Shown here one piece after another: positions 37,903 to 46,656 of a stretch of 64,000 nucleotides of DNA. Below the pieces are notes generated by a model, which saw nothing but the letters and a program-made list of their open reading frames with translations, was not told the DNA's origin and made no database searches. The DNA lies in NCBI RefSeq assembly GCF_000023285.1, contig NC_013162.1, positions 1,702,501 through 1,766,500 on the forward strand. The letters run 5' to 3'. The translations under genes and the position numbers were made by a program. The stretch comes from Capnocytophaga ochracea DSM 7271 (lineage in GTDB: Bacteria; Bacteroidota; Bacteroidia; Flavobacteriales; Flavobacteriaceae). Each line of letters begins with the position of its first letter. Positions within the stretch are counted from its first letter, which is position 1.

Positions 37903-39708
37903 TTAGTATCCAGGATTTTGAGTTAAATTCTTATTTGCGTCCAATTCGCTAAGCGGAATAGGTAACAATTGGTGATAAGGGCGAACATTCTCAGGCGCAG
38001 CAGGTGCTGGAATACGGCGTTCCTCCCCACTGATAAAGGGATTGTTGATACGCCAGTTTTGGAAAGCTTGTACCAGAATGCCACGGCGTACGAGGTCACA
38101 CCAGCGGTCGGTGGTTTCTCCTACAAGCTCGCGAGCCCGTTCATTTAAGATTTCAGTGCGGAAAGCGGTATAATCATCGCTGTAATGTTTAGCTGTCCAC
38201 ATAGCAGTACCTGCATAGTCATAACCATAAGAGGAGGTTTTCCAATCGGGTACTACGGTGTTTACATCGTTGATATGGGTTTTATCCAAATCACGAGGCA
38301 ATACATCGCGGTGTACGATGCGTCCGCCTGCTTTGTTAGAGATACGAGCGCGTTTGCGCACTAAATTCACCGCATCGTAAGCACTTTGTACGTTGGTGCC
38401 ATTCATTGTTAAAGAAGACGAGGGTGTGTAAGCCCCAGGTGAATGGTTTACCTCGTTATAAGCCTCTGCATAGATGAGGAGTACATCAGCAAAGCGAAGT
38501 AACGGTTCATCCATACCAAAGTTTTTGTAGTTATACGAAGAGGTATCAGCTAATGGGAAACGGCGGAACTTACCGATACTCCACATTACCCAGTTGTTGT
38601 TTTCGGTAGCCTTACTAAGAGGTTGGTCTACACGGGTATCTTTGTAAATATTGTAGTCCCAACCCCATAACTTACCATTGTCGAGCACTTGCACACGTGG
38701 GCAGTTCCACAACCGGCGAATAGAGTCGGAGGGTTCATAAATCATACGGTGGTAATCGGAACTGGAGATGTTATCCCACGAACCTCCTAAGTTTTCATTA
38801 CCTCTCATTCCGTAAAGCATTCCTGTGAGGGTACCGGTATCGTCGCCTGTAAGACCTTGTACGCACCAAATAACTTCTTTTGGAGCTTCGCTTATTTTGG
38901 TTTTAGCGTTGAATACATCAGGATAGTATTCTACTAATTGGTAGCGACCGCCTTGTATGACCTCTTTGGCATAGTTCATTGCTTTGGTGTAGTTTTCAGT
39001 AGCCGAACCAAGCACTTCACGTCCGTCGCGTTGCGCTACTGAAGCGAGCCATAAGTGTACTTTAGCCAAGAAACCGCGACAAGCATCTTTGGTAATACGT
39101 CCGTATTGGTAACCATTGCCTGTATCGCCTTTTTCGGCTACGTGAGCCATCGAGTAAGTAAAGTCGGCAATGATTTGCTCAAACACTTGCTTTTGTGGGG
39201 TACGAGGCACTTTGAGGTCGTTGAGTGATTTGGTTTCTTTCACAACCAAAGGCACATCGCCAAACCAACGCACCAAATCGAAGTACAAGTAAGCGCGCAC
39301 ACCACGAGCTTCGGCTACATAGCGTTCCCAGTTATTGATGCGACCTTGGTGTTCGGTTACATTATCGATTACCGAGTTGCAGTTCTTAATAGCTACATAA
39401 TGTTGTTGCCACATTTGGGTAATATAATCGTTGTCTGACCCAAACTTGTAGTTACGCAAGCCTCCCCCTTCGTCCCAATCGGCACGTTTGGCAAGGTCGG
39501 TACTGATTTGTTTGGTGCCGTGTCCTGTAACATACACATCAGTGAGGTAACGGTAAGTCCCGTTCATCGCTTGGCGAGCATCCAATTCATTTTCATAGAA
39601 AAATTGAGATGTAGGGGTGCTCTTGGGGGTTTCTTCCAAGAACTTGCCACAACTGCTCAATCCGAGGCTCGCCCCTATTACTATAATGGTGGTAATATGT
39701 AATTTCAT
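37903..39708 (-). CDS. SusD/RagB-family glycan-binding lipoprotein
   Basis: A 601-residue outer-membrane lipoprotein with lipobox ending at Cys20 (LSSC). It has the SusD helical TPR-like scaffold: FLEETPKSTPTSQFFYENE, ARGVRAYLYFDLVRWFGDVP, DACRGFLAKVHLWLA, RFADVLLIYAEAYNEVN and ILNERARELVGETTDRWCDL, ending HQLLPIPLSELDANKNLTQNPGY. SusD proteins lid the SusC channel and capture oligosaccharides at the cell surface. It is encoded right behind susC (12-base gap) and right before the DUF5017 gene. The surface location of the lipoprotein is expected from the family. Confidence 0.95.
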   Translation of the reverse strand: MKLHITTIIVIGASLGLSSCGKFLEETPKSTPTSQFFYENELDARQAMNGTYRYLTDVYVTGHGTKQISTDLAKRADWDEGGGLRNYKFGSDNDYITQMWQQHYVAIKNCNSVIDNVTEHQGRINNWERYVAEARGVRAYLYFDLVRWFGDVPLVVKETKSLNDLKVPRTPQKQVFEQIIADFTYSMAHVAEKGDTGNGYQYGRITKDACRGFLAKVHLWLASVAQRDGREVLGSATENYTKAMNYAKEVIQGGRYQLVEYYPDVFNAKTKISEAPKEVIWCVQGLTGDDTGTLTGMLYGMRGNENLGGSWDNISSSDYHRMIYEPSDSIRRLWNCPRVQVLDNGKLWGWDYNIYKDTRVDQPLSKATENNNWVMWSIGKFRRFPLADTSSYNYKNFGMDEPLLRFADVLLIYAEAYNEVNHSPGAYTPSSSLTMNGTNVQSAYDAVNLVRKRARISNKAGGRIVHRDVLPRDLDKTHINDVNTVVPDWKTSSYGYDYAGTAMWTAKHYSDDYTAFRTEILNERARELVGETTDRWCDLVRRGILVQAFQNWRINNPFISGEERRIPAPAAPENVRPYHQLLPIPLSELDANKNLTQNPGY

Positions 39709-39720
39709 AATCTATATCTT

Positions 39721-42700
39721 TTAAAAACCAACTTCTACTGAGAATAAAACCGATGTAGGTCGTGGGTACGGACTCATATCGAGACCTGGGGCTAAGCGAG
39801 CAATAGTTCCATAGCCCGTATTGGCTTCGGGGTCAAACCCTGAATAACGCGTCCAGAGTGCAAGATTGGTACCGGTAACGCCTACACGCAATTTGTTAAG
39901 TTTGTAAGGCTCTAACACTTCTTTAGGCAAGTTGTAACTAAGAGTAACAGTTTGCAAACGCAAGAAAGAACCGTCTTCTACCAAGTCGCTACGGAAAGCG
40001 TTTTCAGCCCAGAAACCACCTCCAAAGAGCGGGAAGTTACGGTCGGGGTGTGCTTCTGACCACACGTTGTTATAAACGCTTTGTGTGATATTGTCGATAT
40101 TCTTAGTGCCTGTGAGGTAGTAAGCATTACCGTTTACTACATCATTGCCATACGACCAACGCAAGAAAGCGTACAATTCCCAACCTTTATAGGAGAAAGT
40201 GTTACCTATACCACCCGTGTGCAACGGGTTTACATCGGCTACGGGCACACGGTCGTTAGTATCGATTACACCATCGTGGTTGATGTCTTTCACACGCAAA
40301 CCGCCTAAAGCGACGTTAGGCCCTGGTTGTGCATTATCCACTTCGTTTTGGTTGTGGAATACACCATCGGCTACATAACCATAATAGATACCTACCGGCA
40401 TACCTACACGCAAGAGCACATCACTTTTGATTTTGGAGTTGATGCCACGGTCGTAAAACTGTTGATACTGACCTTCGTCTAATGAAAGGATTTTGTTTCG
40501 GTAGAAAGAAATATTGAAATCAGTTGTCCATTTGAAATCGCCTTCACGCAACCATTGTGCATTGAAGCTCACTTCGAGACCTTTGTTTTCCATTGAACCT
40601 GCATTCTTCCACGCTTTTTGGAATCCCGAAGTAGAAGGGATATTCACTTCCAAAAGCATATCGTCTATGCGTTTGTAATACAATTCAGTAGAAAGGGTGT
40701 AACGGTTTTTGAGGAAGGACAAATCTAAACCGATATTGTATTGCTTTTGGCTTTCCCATTTAAGGTTGTCGTTAGCAATATTGCTGGTATAACGACCGAT
40801 TTCCACTTTGTTACCGTCCAATACTACTTTGTTTTTAGCGAGTTGTGCTAAAGATTGGTAAGATGGGATTTGGTTGTTACCTGTCATACCGAAACTACCG
40901 CGCAAACGCAAGTTGGAAATAGCTTCTATTTTCTTGATAAAGTCTTCTTCGTGAGCATTCCAAGCCAAAGAAACGGCAGGGAAGTAACCGTATTTGTTAT
41001 TCTTACCAAATTTAGAAGAACCATCAGCACGCAAAGAAGCGTTGAGCACATACTTGTTGTTATAACTATAAGTAGCCCTACTGATGTACGATACCAATTG
41101 GTTGCCATCATAAGTGTACAAAGGTGCGTAGGTTACTAACCCTTGGTTGATACCCCAAATACCTTGTTTGGTATCCTCGAAGTTAGTAGACTTATTGTAA
41201 GTATAATCTGTCCAATACTTATTGGCTTCAAAAGCGCCCATTATAGAAAAATAGTGTTTATTGATGCTCTTAGAGTATTGCAAACGGGCTTCATATACCC
41301 AGCTGTTCTCATTGCGATGAGAGAGTTCCATACGTCCGCGTTCTGACTGTCCGAACCAAGTGTCAGGTCCCCAAAAACGGTCTTGACCAATAGTGTGTAA
41401 ACGGTAAGAAGCACTGGTGTTAAAAGTCAAATCTTTAAGCAGTTGATAGCTGAGGTATACATTGGCGTTGAGCTCGTTGTATTTGGTGTTGATATCCACT
41501 TGGTCTACCGCTACCTTAGGGCTCATCGTACGAATGTTAGGATAGCTCATCAGGGTACCAAAACCAGGGTAGTCTAAGAAAGGAGAAGTTTGCAAAGCTT
41601 TGAGAACCACTCCATTTTGAGACCAATCGCTTACGGGATTTTTATCCTTAGAAACGGCATAAGAGAGGTTGATACCTGCATTCATCTTATCGTTAATCTT
41701 CTGAGAGAGGTTGAGACGAGAAGTGAAGCGGTTGAAAGCAGAACGCTTGATAAGTCCTTCTTGGTTCAGATAACCCACTGAAAGCATATAGCGGGTTTGG
41801 TCGGTACCACCCGTGATACTACCGTTAGCTTCGTTTTTGGTACCTGTTTGGGTAACTTCTTTCAGCCAATCTTTTACGGCAGGGTGATTCCAGCCTTTTT
41901 CGGCAATCATTCGTTGCCAAAAGTCTATTTGAGGTTGATTGCCCCAAGTGCCATAATCAAGCATTTTGTGAGCGTAATCTTCAGCGCTGAGCACCTTCAA
42001 AGGGATATTAGGCATCATATCAATAGAACTTGCATAACTGAAATTGAATTTTGGTTTGGCGAGCTCTTTTCCTTTTTTGGTGGTGATAAGCACTACCCCA
42101 TTAGAACCGTTAGACCCGTAGATAGCTGCTGCGGCGGCATCTTTGAGGATTTCCATTGACTCGATATCGTTAGGGTTTAAGCTGAGTAGCGGATTGGTAG
42201 CCACATCTTCATTGGTGTTGGTTACCCTTTGAGTAGGCATTGGCACCCCATCAATAACAAAGAGCGGTTGCGTACCTCCTGTGATGGAGTTCACCCCGCG
42301 AATTCTAAATGTGAGTCCGCTGGAAGCAGAACCATCGGAAGAGATGATTTGCACCCCACTCACTTTACCTTGCAACGCTTGCAATACCTGCGACGGACTG
42401 CTTTGGGCAATATCTGCCATCTTCACCGAAGCTACTGCCGTAGAGATATCGCTTTTGCGCTGTGTACCGTACCCTACAAGCACTACCTCATCAATCTGAG
42501 TGACCTCAGGTTCGAGAGATACATTGAAAGTACGTGTTTTACCTACGGCTATGGTTTTGGAGCGATAGCCCATAAAGCTCACTACTATTTTATCGGTAGG
42601 AGCTACACTTAGGGAGAAGTGCCCTTCAAAATCAGTAGCCGTACCTGAATGCGCGTGCTCTATAGCAACGCTTGCACCAGGGAGGGGTTGTTTGTTTTCA

Positions 42701-42786
42701 TCGGTAACTACCCCCGTAATAGTTACTTTTTGCGCCAGCATTGGGATACTGAACAGCAAAATACAAATGCTAATGATGCTTTTCAT
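39721..42786 (-). CDS. SusC/RagA-family TonB-linked outer membrane transporter
   Basis: A 1021-residue TonB-dependent channel that takes up glycans with SusD. A signal peptide (about 1-19, ending MLAQ) is followed by a carboxypeptidase-regulatory-like domain (VTITGVVTDENKQPLPGAS, GYRSKTI), the plug domain (VGYGTQRKSDISTAVASV, GVQIISSDGSA, LFVIDGVPMP) and a large beta-barrel ending in an aromatic-terminated strand (SVLFSVEVGF). The frame opens at 42909, but the promoter TAATTTTG lies at 42817-42824 and the signal peptide starts at the ATG 42786, so that start is chosen. It is the first gene of the PUL. Confidence 0.95.
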   Translation of the reverse strand: MKSIISICILLFSIPMLAQKVTITGVVTDENKQPLPGASVAIEHAHSGTATDFEGHFSLSVAPTDKIVVSFMGYRSKTIAVGKTRTFNVSLEPEVTQIDEVVLVGYGTQRKSDISTAVASVKMADIAQSSPSQVLQALQGKVSGVQIISSDGSASSGLTFRIRGVNSITGGTQPLFVIDGVPMPTQRVTNTNEDVATNPLLSLNPNDIESMEILKDAAAAAIYGSNGSNGVVLITTKKGKELAKPKFNFSYASSIDMMPNIPLKVLSAEDYAHKMLDYGTWGNQPQIDFWQRMIAEKGWNHPAVKDWLKEVTQTGTKNEANGSITGGTDQTRYMLSVGYLNQEGLIKRSAFNRFTSRLNLSQKINDKMNAGINLSYAVSKDKNPVSDWSQNGVVLKALQTSPFLDYPGFGTLMSYPNIRTMSPKVAVDQVDINTKYNELNANVYLSYQLLKDLTFNTSASYRLHTIGQDRFWGPDTWFGQSERGRMELSHRNENSWVYEARLQYSKSINKHYFSIMGAFEANKYWTDYTYNKSTNFEDTKQGIWGINQGLVTYAPLYTYDGNQLVSYISRATYSYNNKYVLNASLRADGSSKFGKNNKYGYFPAVSLAWNAHEEDFIKKIEAISNLRLRGSFGMTGNNQIPSYQSLAQLAKNKVVLDGNKVEIGRYTSNIANDNLKWESQKQYNIGLDLSFLKNRYTLSTELYYKRIDDMLLEVNIPSTSGFQKAWKNAGSMENKGLEVSFNAQWLREGDFKWTTDFNISFYRNKILSLDEGQYQQFYDRGINSKIKSDVLLRVGMPVGIYYGYVADGVFHNQNEVDNAQPGPNVALGGLRVKDINHDGVIDTNDRVPVADVNPLHTGGIGNTFSYKGWELYAFLRWSYGNDVVNGNAYYLTGTKNIDNITQSVYNNVWSEAHPDRNFPLFGGGFWAENAFRSDLVEDGSFLRLQTVTLSYNLPKEVLEPYKLNKLRVGVTGTNLALWTRYSGFDPEANTGYGTIARLAPGLDMSPYPRPTSVLFSVEVGF

Positions 42787-42816
42787 TATATAAAATTTAA
42801 AGTTTTTTCTTTGGGA

Positions 42817-42824
42817 CAAAATTA
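42817..42824 (-). promoter_or_regulatory. -7 element of the susC operon
   Basis: The minus strand reads TAATTTTG 30 bases before the susC ATG. A -33 TTG at the right distance is not clear, which fits a promoter needing an activator such as the HTCS. Confidence 0.55.
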
Positions 42825-43029
42825 AGGAATACTTAACAAAAAGCACTTTACTTATTGTACATTTTTCTTTACTAAAAGTTATTTTTCTGGTAAAAACGTA
42901 AGTAATCAATAAGTTAACGTGAGCTCAACGTAAGAAATATCGTAGTATTTATGTTACGAAAAATATACAGAATAGAAGCACAAGGACTTTATAAAAGGAA
43001 ATAAAAAGGAATTATAAGTAACCAGTAAA

Positions 43030-43390
43030 AGTGTTTTTTGGTTGAAAAGAGCTTGGGTTAGCTTATAGAGAGCTTATAGGAAGCTTATACGAATCTTGGA
43101 CGATTGGTATAGAAAGGGTGTATAAGTAGTTGATTAATACTATAATACAACGATTAAAAAGTGCTAAAAATGAGGTTTCGAGGCGAAAGAAAGAGGAATA
43201 GGCAATAGGCCTTAGGCCATAGGCAATAGGAGGGAGTATGACGGAAAAGGGGGAATGTAGCGACTCACTTATTCGGTAAGCCCCCGAACCCCCGAAGGGG
43301 GACAAGCTGGAAAAGGTGACAAACCTCTCTCTTTACACATACCCAGCTGTTGCTGGCTACTTTCAAAGGGGGAGTGTAGGGACGAATGAA
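43030..43390 (-). repeat. Composite intergenic repeat, copy 5
   Basis: Read on the minus strand: a GC-rich hairpin module (43274-43310), a GGCC palindrome (about 43198-43228), the TTTCGCCTCGAAACC-type block, CCTTTCTATACCAATCGTCC, and three 11-bp units at 43060-43092. It points toward susC, whose start codon is 273 bases beyond the array. The gap 42787-43819 also holds the 11-bp array described separately and no gene. Confidence 0.85.
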
Positions 43391-43554
43391 GAGAGACGAA
43401 TGACGAAGAAATGACGGTACGAGATACACAGGCGGATAAAATTAGTAAATGAGTTAATTAGCAAATTAGCAAATGGGGGCGGGAGAATTAAATAATGTAG
43501 ATTTAGAGAGCTTATAGAAAAGACGAACAAAGAATGAACAAAGAACGAACAATG

Positions 43555-43689
43555 AGTGGGTCTACAGTGGCTCTACAGTGGCTCTACAACGAACAAAAGA
43601 CGAACAAAAGACGAACAAAAGACGAACAAAAGACGAACAAAAGACGAACAAAAGACGAACAAAAGACGAACAAATGATGAACAAAAGAC
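43555..43689. repeat. Two 11-bp tandem arrays upstream of susC
   Basis: Three units of GTGGCTCTACA (43556-43588, the first with GTGGG) are followed by nine units of GAACAAAAGAC (43591-43689, the eighth variant GAACAAATGAT). The segment 43555-43602 is the exact inverted counterpart of 36678-36725. Confidence 0.95.
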
Positions 43690-43760
43690 GAAGAAAAAGT
43701 GAAGGTAAGTTAAAGCTAAGATAGGGATATGAAGAAAGTTCGGTTGTATTTATCAATGCA

Positions 43761-43806
43761 AAAAAAAGGGGATACCAACGCAAAAGCGAAAGTATCCCTT
43801 TTTTTA
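43761..43806 (-). terminator. Terminator after the PBP1A gene
   Basis: GGGATAC pairs with GTATCCC, with an A-run and a T-run on either side (43761-43775 with 43792-43806). On the minus strand it follows the PBP1A stop at 43820. Confidence 0.8.
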
Positions 43807-43819
43807 ATATATTTAATGA

Positions 43820-46138
43820 TTAAAAATCGATAGAGGTATCGTCTTCTCCAGAGTCTTCTTCTTTCTCCTTGCTACAATCTATTTGGATTTGTACATTCTG
43901 AGGTGCAGGGAATGCAGCTTTGGAAACAGCTAAGTCAGCATCGGCATAACACTTTTTCATATAGTATCCCCAAATAGGTAGAGCCATTGTAGCCCCTTGT
44001 CCATAAGCCATACTACGGAAGTGTACTGCACGGTCTTCGCCCCCTACCCATACGCCTGTTACAAGATTAGGCACCATTGCGACAAACCAACCATCGCTGT
44101 TGTTTTGGGTAGTACCGGTTTTACCAGCTATGGCATTGGTAAATTGGTAAGGATAGCCAGTCATCACATTTTTATATACAGTGTTGTAACTATCAGCTCC
44201 TTTGGTACGTAATCTCGCTCCTGAACCGTAGCGAGTAACACCTTCCAAAAGATTTACTACCGCACGAGCTACTTCGGCATTTACTACATCGTGCGTTTCA
44301 GGAGTATTTTCGAAGAGTACTGTACCGTTTTTATCTTCAATACGGGTAATCAGTACAGGTTTTACATATACGCCTTCATTGGCAAAAGTGCCGTAAGCAC
44401 CTACCATTTGGAAAACAGTGGCATCGGCAGTACCTAAGGCGATGGAAGGAGCTTGAGGCATATTGGAAGTAATTCCTAACTTTTTCACTAAGTTAATGAC
44501 AGGAAGAGGCCCTACTTTATCCATTAAATTCACCGTAATAGAATTCACAGAGTTTGCTAATGCATATTTGAGAGTCATCATCTTACCGGTAAAGTTACCT
44601 GTGGAGTTACGCGGGCACCACGCTTGTAGGTTACCATATTTATGGGCTTCTACACAAGTTTGTATATCGGGCAACTCTAAACAAGGAGAATAGTGAAGCT
44701 GGTCAATAGCTGTGGCATAAACAAAAGGTTTGAAGGTAGACCCAGTTTGGCGAGCTCCTTGTATGACTTGGTCGTACTGGAAATGTTTGTAGTTAATACC
44801 ACCAACCCAAGCCTTGATATGCCCTGTTTGGGGTTCCATAGACATCATTCCTGTGCGCAAAAAAGCCTTGTAGTACAGTATAGAATCGCGAGGGGTCATT
44901 ACAGTGTCTTTCTCGCCTTTCCAACTGAATACGCGCATATCGGTCTTTTTATAGAAAGAGTCGCGGATTTCCTTTTCAGAATAGCCTAAATACTTTAAGT
45001 GAGCCCAGCGATTAGAGTTTTTCATTGCCTTTTCAATCAGGGCTGCGTACTCATCTTTTGAGACCTTCACGAAAGGGAACATAGGGTTCTTTTTAGGGTT
45101 ATTTTCGGCGTCGAAAGCCTTTTGTAGTCGTTGCATATGAGCTTTAACGGCAGCCTCAGCATAGGCTTGCATCTTAGAATCGATAGTAGTGTAGACTTTT
45201 AGTCCATCGAGGTATAAGTTGTGCTTGGTACCGTCTGGCTTAGGATTGTTTTCAATCCAGGTTTTCATATAAGTGCGCAAGTATTCGCGGAAATAGGTAG
45301 CCAAACCGTCGTTATGGCTCTCAGGGGTAAATTTAATTTTTAAAGGCAGTTTTTGTAGAGAGTCTTTTTCCTCTTGAGTAATGTAATTGTTCTTTGCCAT
45401 TTGGGCAAGTACTACATTACGCCTATTGGTGACGCCTACTTTATTTTTCACTGGATTATAAAGAGCGGAGTTTTTAAACATTCCGACCAGCATTGCCCCC
45501 TCTTCTATCTTGAGGTTTTTAGGTTCTTTATCGAAGTAAATTTTGGCAGCTGAGCGTATACCATCGGCATTGTTATTAAAGTCGTAGACATTAAAGTACA
45601 TTGCCAATATTTCTTCTTTGGTATATTGTTTCTCGAGACGAGTAGCAATAACCCATTCTTTTATCTTTTGAGTATAACGCCCTAAGCCTCTTTTCTTTTC
45701 TTTATGGAAGAGCTGTTTAGCCAACTGTTGGGTAATAGTTGAAGCCCCTCCTCTGCTACCAAAGAAAAACATTGCGCGCAAGGTGCCACGTACATCGATG
45801 CCTGAATGCTCATAAAAGCGTTCGTCTTCAGTAGCAATAAGCGCATCGACTAATGATTTGGGCAAATCTTTAAACTTAATAGGAGTGCGATTCTCGTCTA
45901 AATAGAATTTTCCTAAGGATTTACCATCGGCGGTAATTATTTCGGTAGCTAAATTGGTTTCGGGATTTTCTAAGTGTTTGAAGTCAGGCATCTCGCCTAA
46001 TAGTCCCAAAGACGCTGATAAGAACAGCAACATAATTGCTACAATTCCACCAGCAAAGATATACCAAAACCATTTTACGACGGGGCTTATACCCTTTTTG
46101 GTTTCACTATTGTTTTCTGTGTCGTTTGTTTTTTTCAT
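43820..46138 (-). CDS. Penicillin-binding protein 1A (bifunctional glycosyltransferase/transpeptidase)
   Basis: A 772-residue class A PBP that polymerises and crosslinks peptidoglycan. It has a short cytoplasmic N-terminus, a transmembrane helix near residues 22-46, and a GT51 domain with ATEDERFYEHSG (probable catalytic Glu104), RGGASTITQQLAKQLF and ILAMYFN. The transpeptidase domain has GSTFKPF with the nucleophile Ser467, SVN (ANSVNS) and KTGTTQNNSDGWF. The acidic C-terminal tail ends DDTSIDF. It starts 29 bases after gldH, so it is probably the last gene of a ricT-gldH-PBP1A operon. I see the same three-gene order as recalled from other Flavobacteriia. Confidence 0.93.
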   Translation of the reverse strand: MKKTNDTENNSETKKGISPVVKWFWYIFAGGIVAIMLLFLSASLGLLGEMPDFKHLENPETNLATEIITADGKSLGKFYLDENRTPIKFKDLPKSLVDALIATEDERFYEHSGIDVRGTLRAMFFFGSRGGASTITQQLAKQLFHKEKKRGLGRYTQKIKEWVIATRLEKQYTKEEILAMYFNVYDFNNNADGIRSAAKIYFDKEPKNLKIEEGAMLVGMFKNSALYNPVKNKVGVTNRRNVVLAQMAKNNYITQEEKDSLQKLPLKIKFTPESHNDGLATYFREYLRTYMKTWIENNPKPDGTKHNLYLDGLKVYTTIDSKMQAYAEAAVKAHMQRLQKAFDAENNPKKNPMFPFVKVSKDEYAALIEKAMKNSNRWAHLKYLGYSEKEIRDSFYKKTDMRVFSWKGEKDTVMTPRDSILYYKAFLRTGMMSMEPQTGHIKAWVGGINYKHFQYDQVIQGARQTGSTFKPFVYATAIDQLHYSPCLELPDIQTCVEAHKYGNLQAWCPRNSTGNFTGKMMTLKYALANSVNSITVNLMDKVGPLPVINLVKKLGITSNMPQAPSIALGTADATVFQMVGAYGTFANEGVYVKPVLITRIEDKNGTVLFENTPETHDVVNAEVARAVVNLLEGVTRYGSGARLRTKGADSYNTVYKNVMTGYPYQFTNAIAGKTGTTQNNSDGWFVAMVPNLVTGVWVGGEDRAVHFRSMAYGQGATMALPIWGYYMKKCYADADLAVSKAAFPAPQNVQIQIDCSKEKEEDSGEDDTSIDF

Positions 46139-46167
46139 ATCTTATTTATTAGTTTATCAATGAAAGT

Positions 46168-46656
46168 TTACTTTCTGTTTTTTACTTCCTCAACTCTTAA
46201 TCCTACTTCAGTAATTCCTTTGAGCACAGGCACGCCATTGTTATCGCCTATTTTTCGCATTGCTTGTTCTATTTTTATGAGATATTTACCTTTAGTAGGG
46301 AATGTGAAATTCTCTTTATACCACAATTTACTCTCTTTTACGGCTGAATAGCCATAGCCTAACCATTTACCTTCGGGGGTGGCCATTTCGTACTCCAAAG
46401 TGTCTACAATTACTTTATTGCTGTTAGGCAATTCCATTTTAGTAATGAGAAACAGATTGCTGAACTCATAATGTTCGTCATTTCGGAGCATTATAAAAAG
46501 GTTCTTCTTTGCTACTGTGTCGTTTTCTTCTAATTCAAAAAACATAGGTTTATGCTGTTCCCAACCATTGGGTAGGGAAACATATTGGCTATATTCCACC
46601 CCACTATGGCAAGAAATAAGCAAGGTAAAGAAGGTTAGCAGGCTAAGAATTCTCAT
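46168..46656 (-). CDS. gldH: Gliding motility lipoprotein GldH
   Basis: A 162-residue lipoprotein needed for gliding and type IX secretion in flavobacteria. The signal peptide and lipobox end at LLISC. The body has SLPNGWEQHKPMFFELEENDT, NLFIMLRNDEHYEFSNLFLI, DTLEYEMATPEGKWLGYGYS and the C-terminal GITEVGLRVEE, the words typical of GldH. The frame opens at 46728, but the ATG at 46656 starts the signal peptide. This start overlaps the end of the ricT-like gene by 14 bases, so the two are translationally linked. GldH is needed for stability of the GldK/L/M/N machinery in Flavobacterium johnsoniae; the same is inferred here. Confidence 0.88.
   Translation of the reverse strand: MRILSLLTFFTLLISCHSGVEYSQYVSLPNGWEQHKPMFFELEENDTVAKKNLFIMLRNDEHYEFSNLFLITKMELPNSNKVIVDTLEYEMATPEGKWLGYGYSAVKESKLWYKENFTFPTKGKYLIKIEQAMRKIGDNNGVPVLKGITEVGLRVEEVKNRK

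Noticed and set aside
43591-43689. Nine-unit tandem array as a CRISPR array
   Set aside because: The 11-bp units are directly adjacent without spacers, and no cas gene is present in the window.
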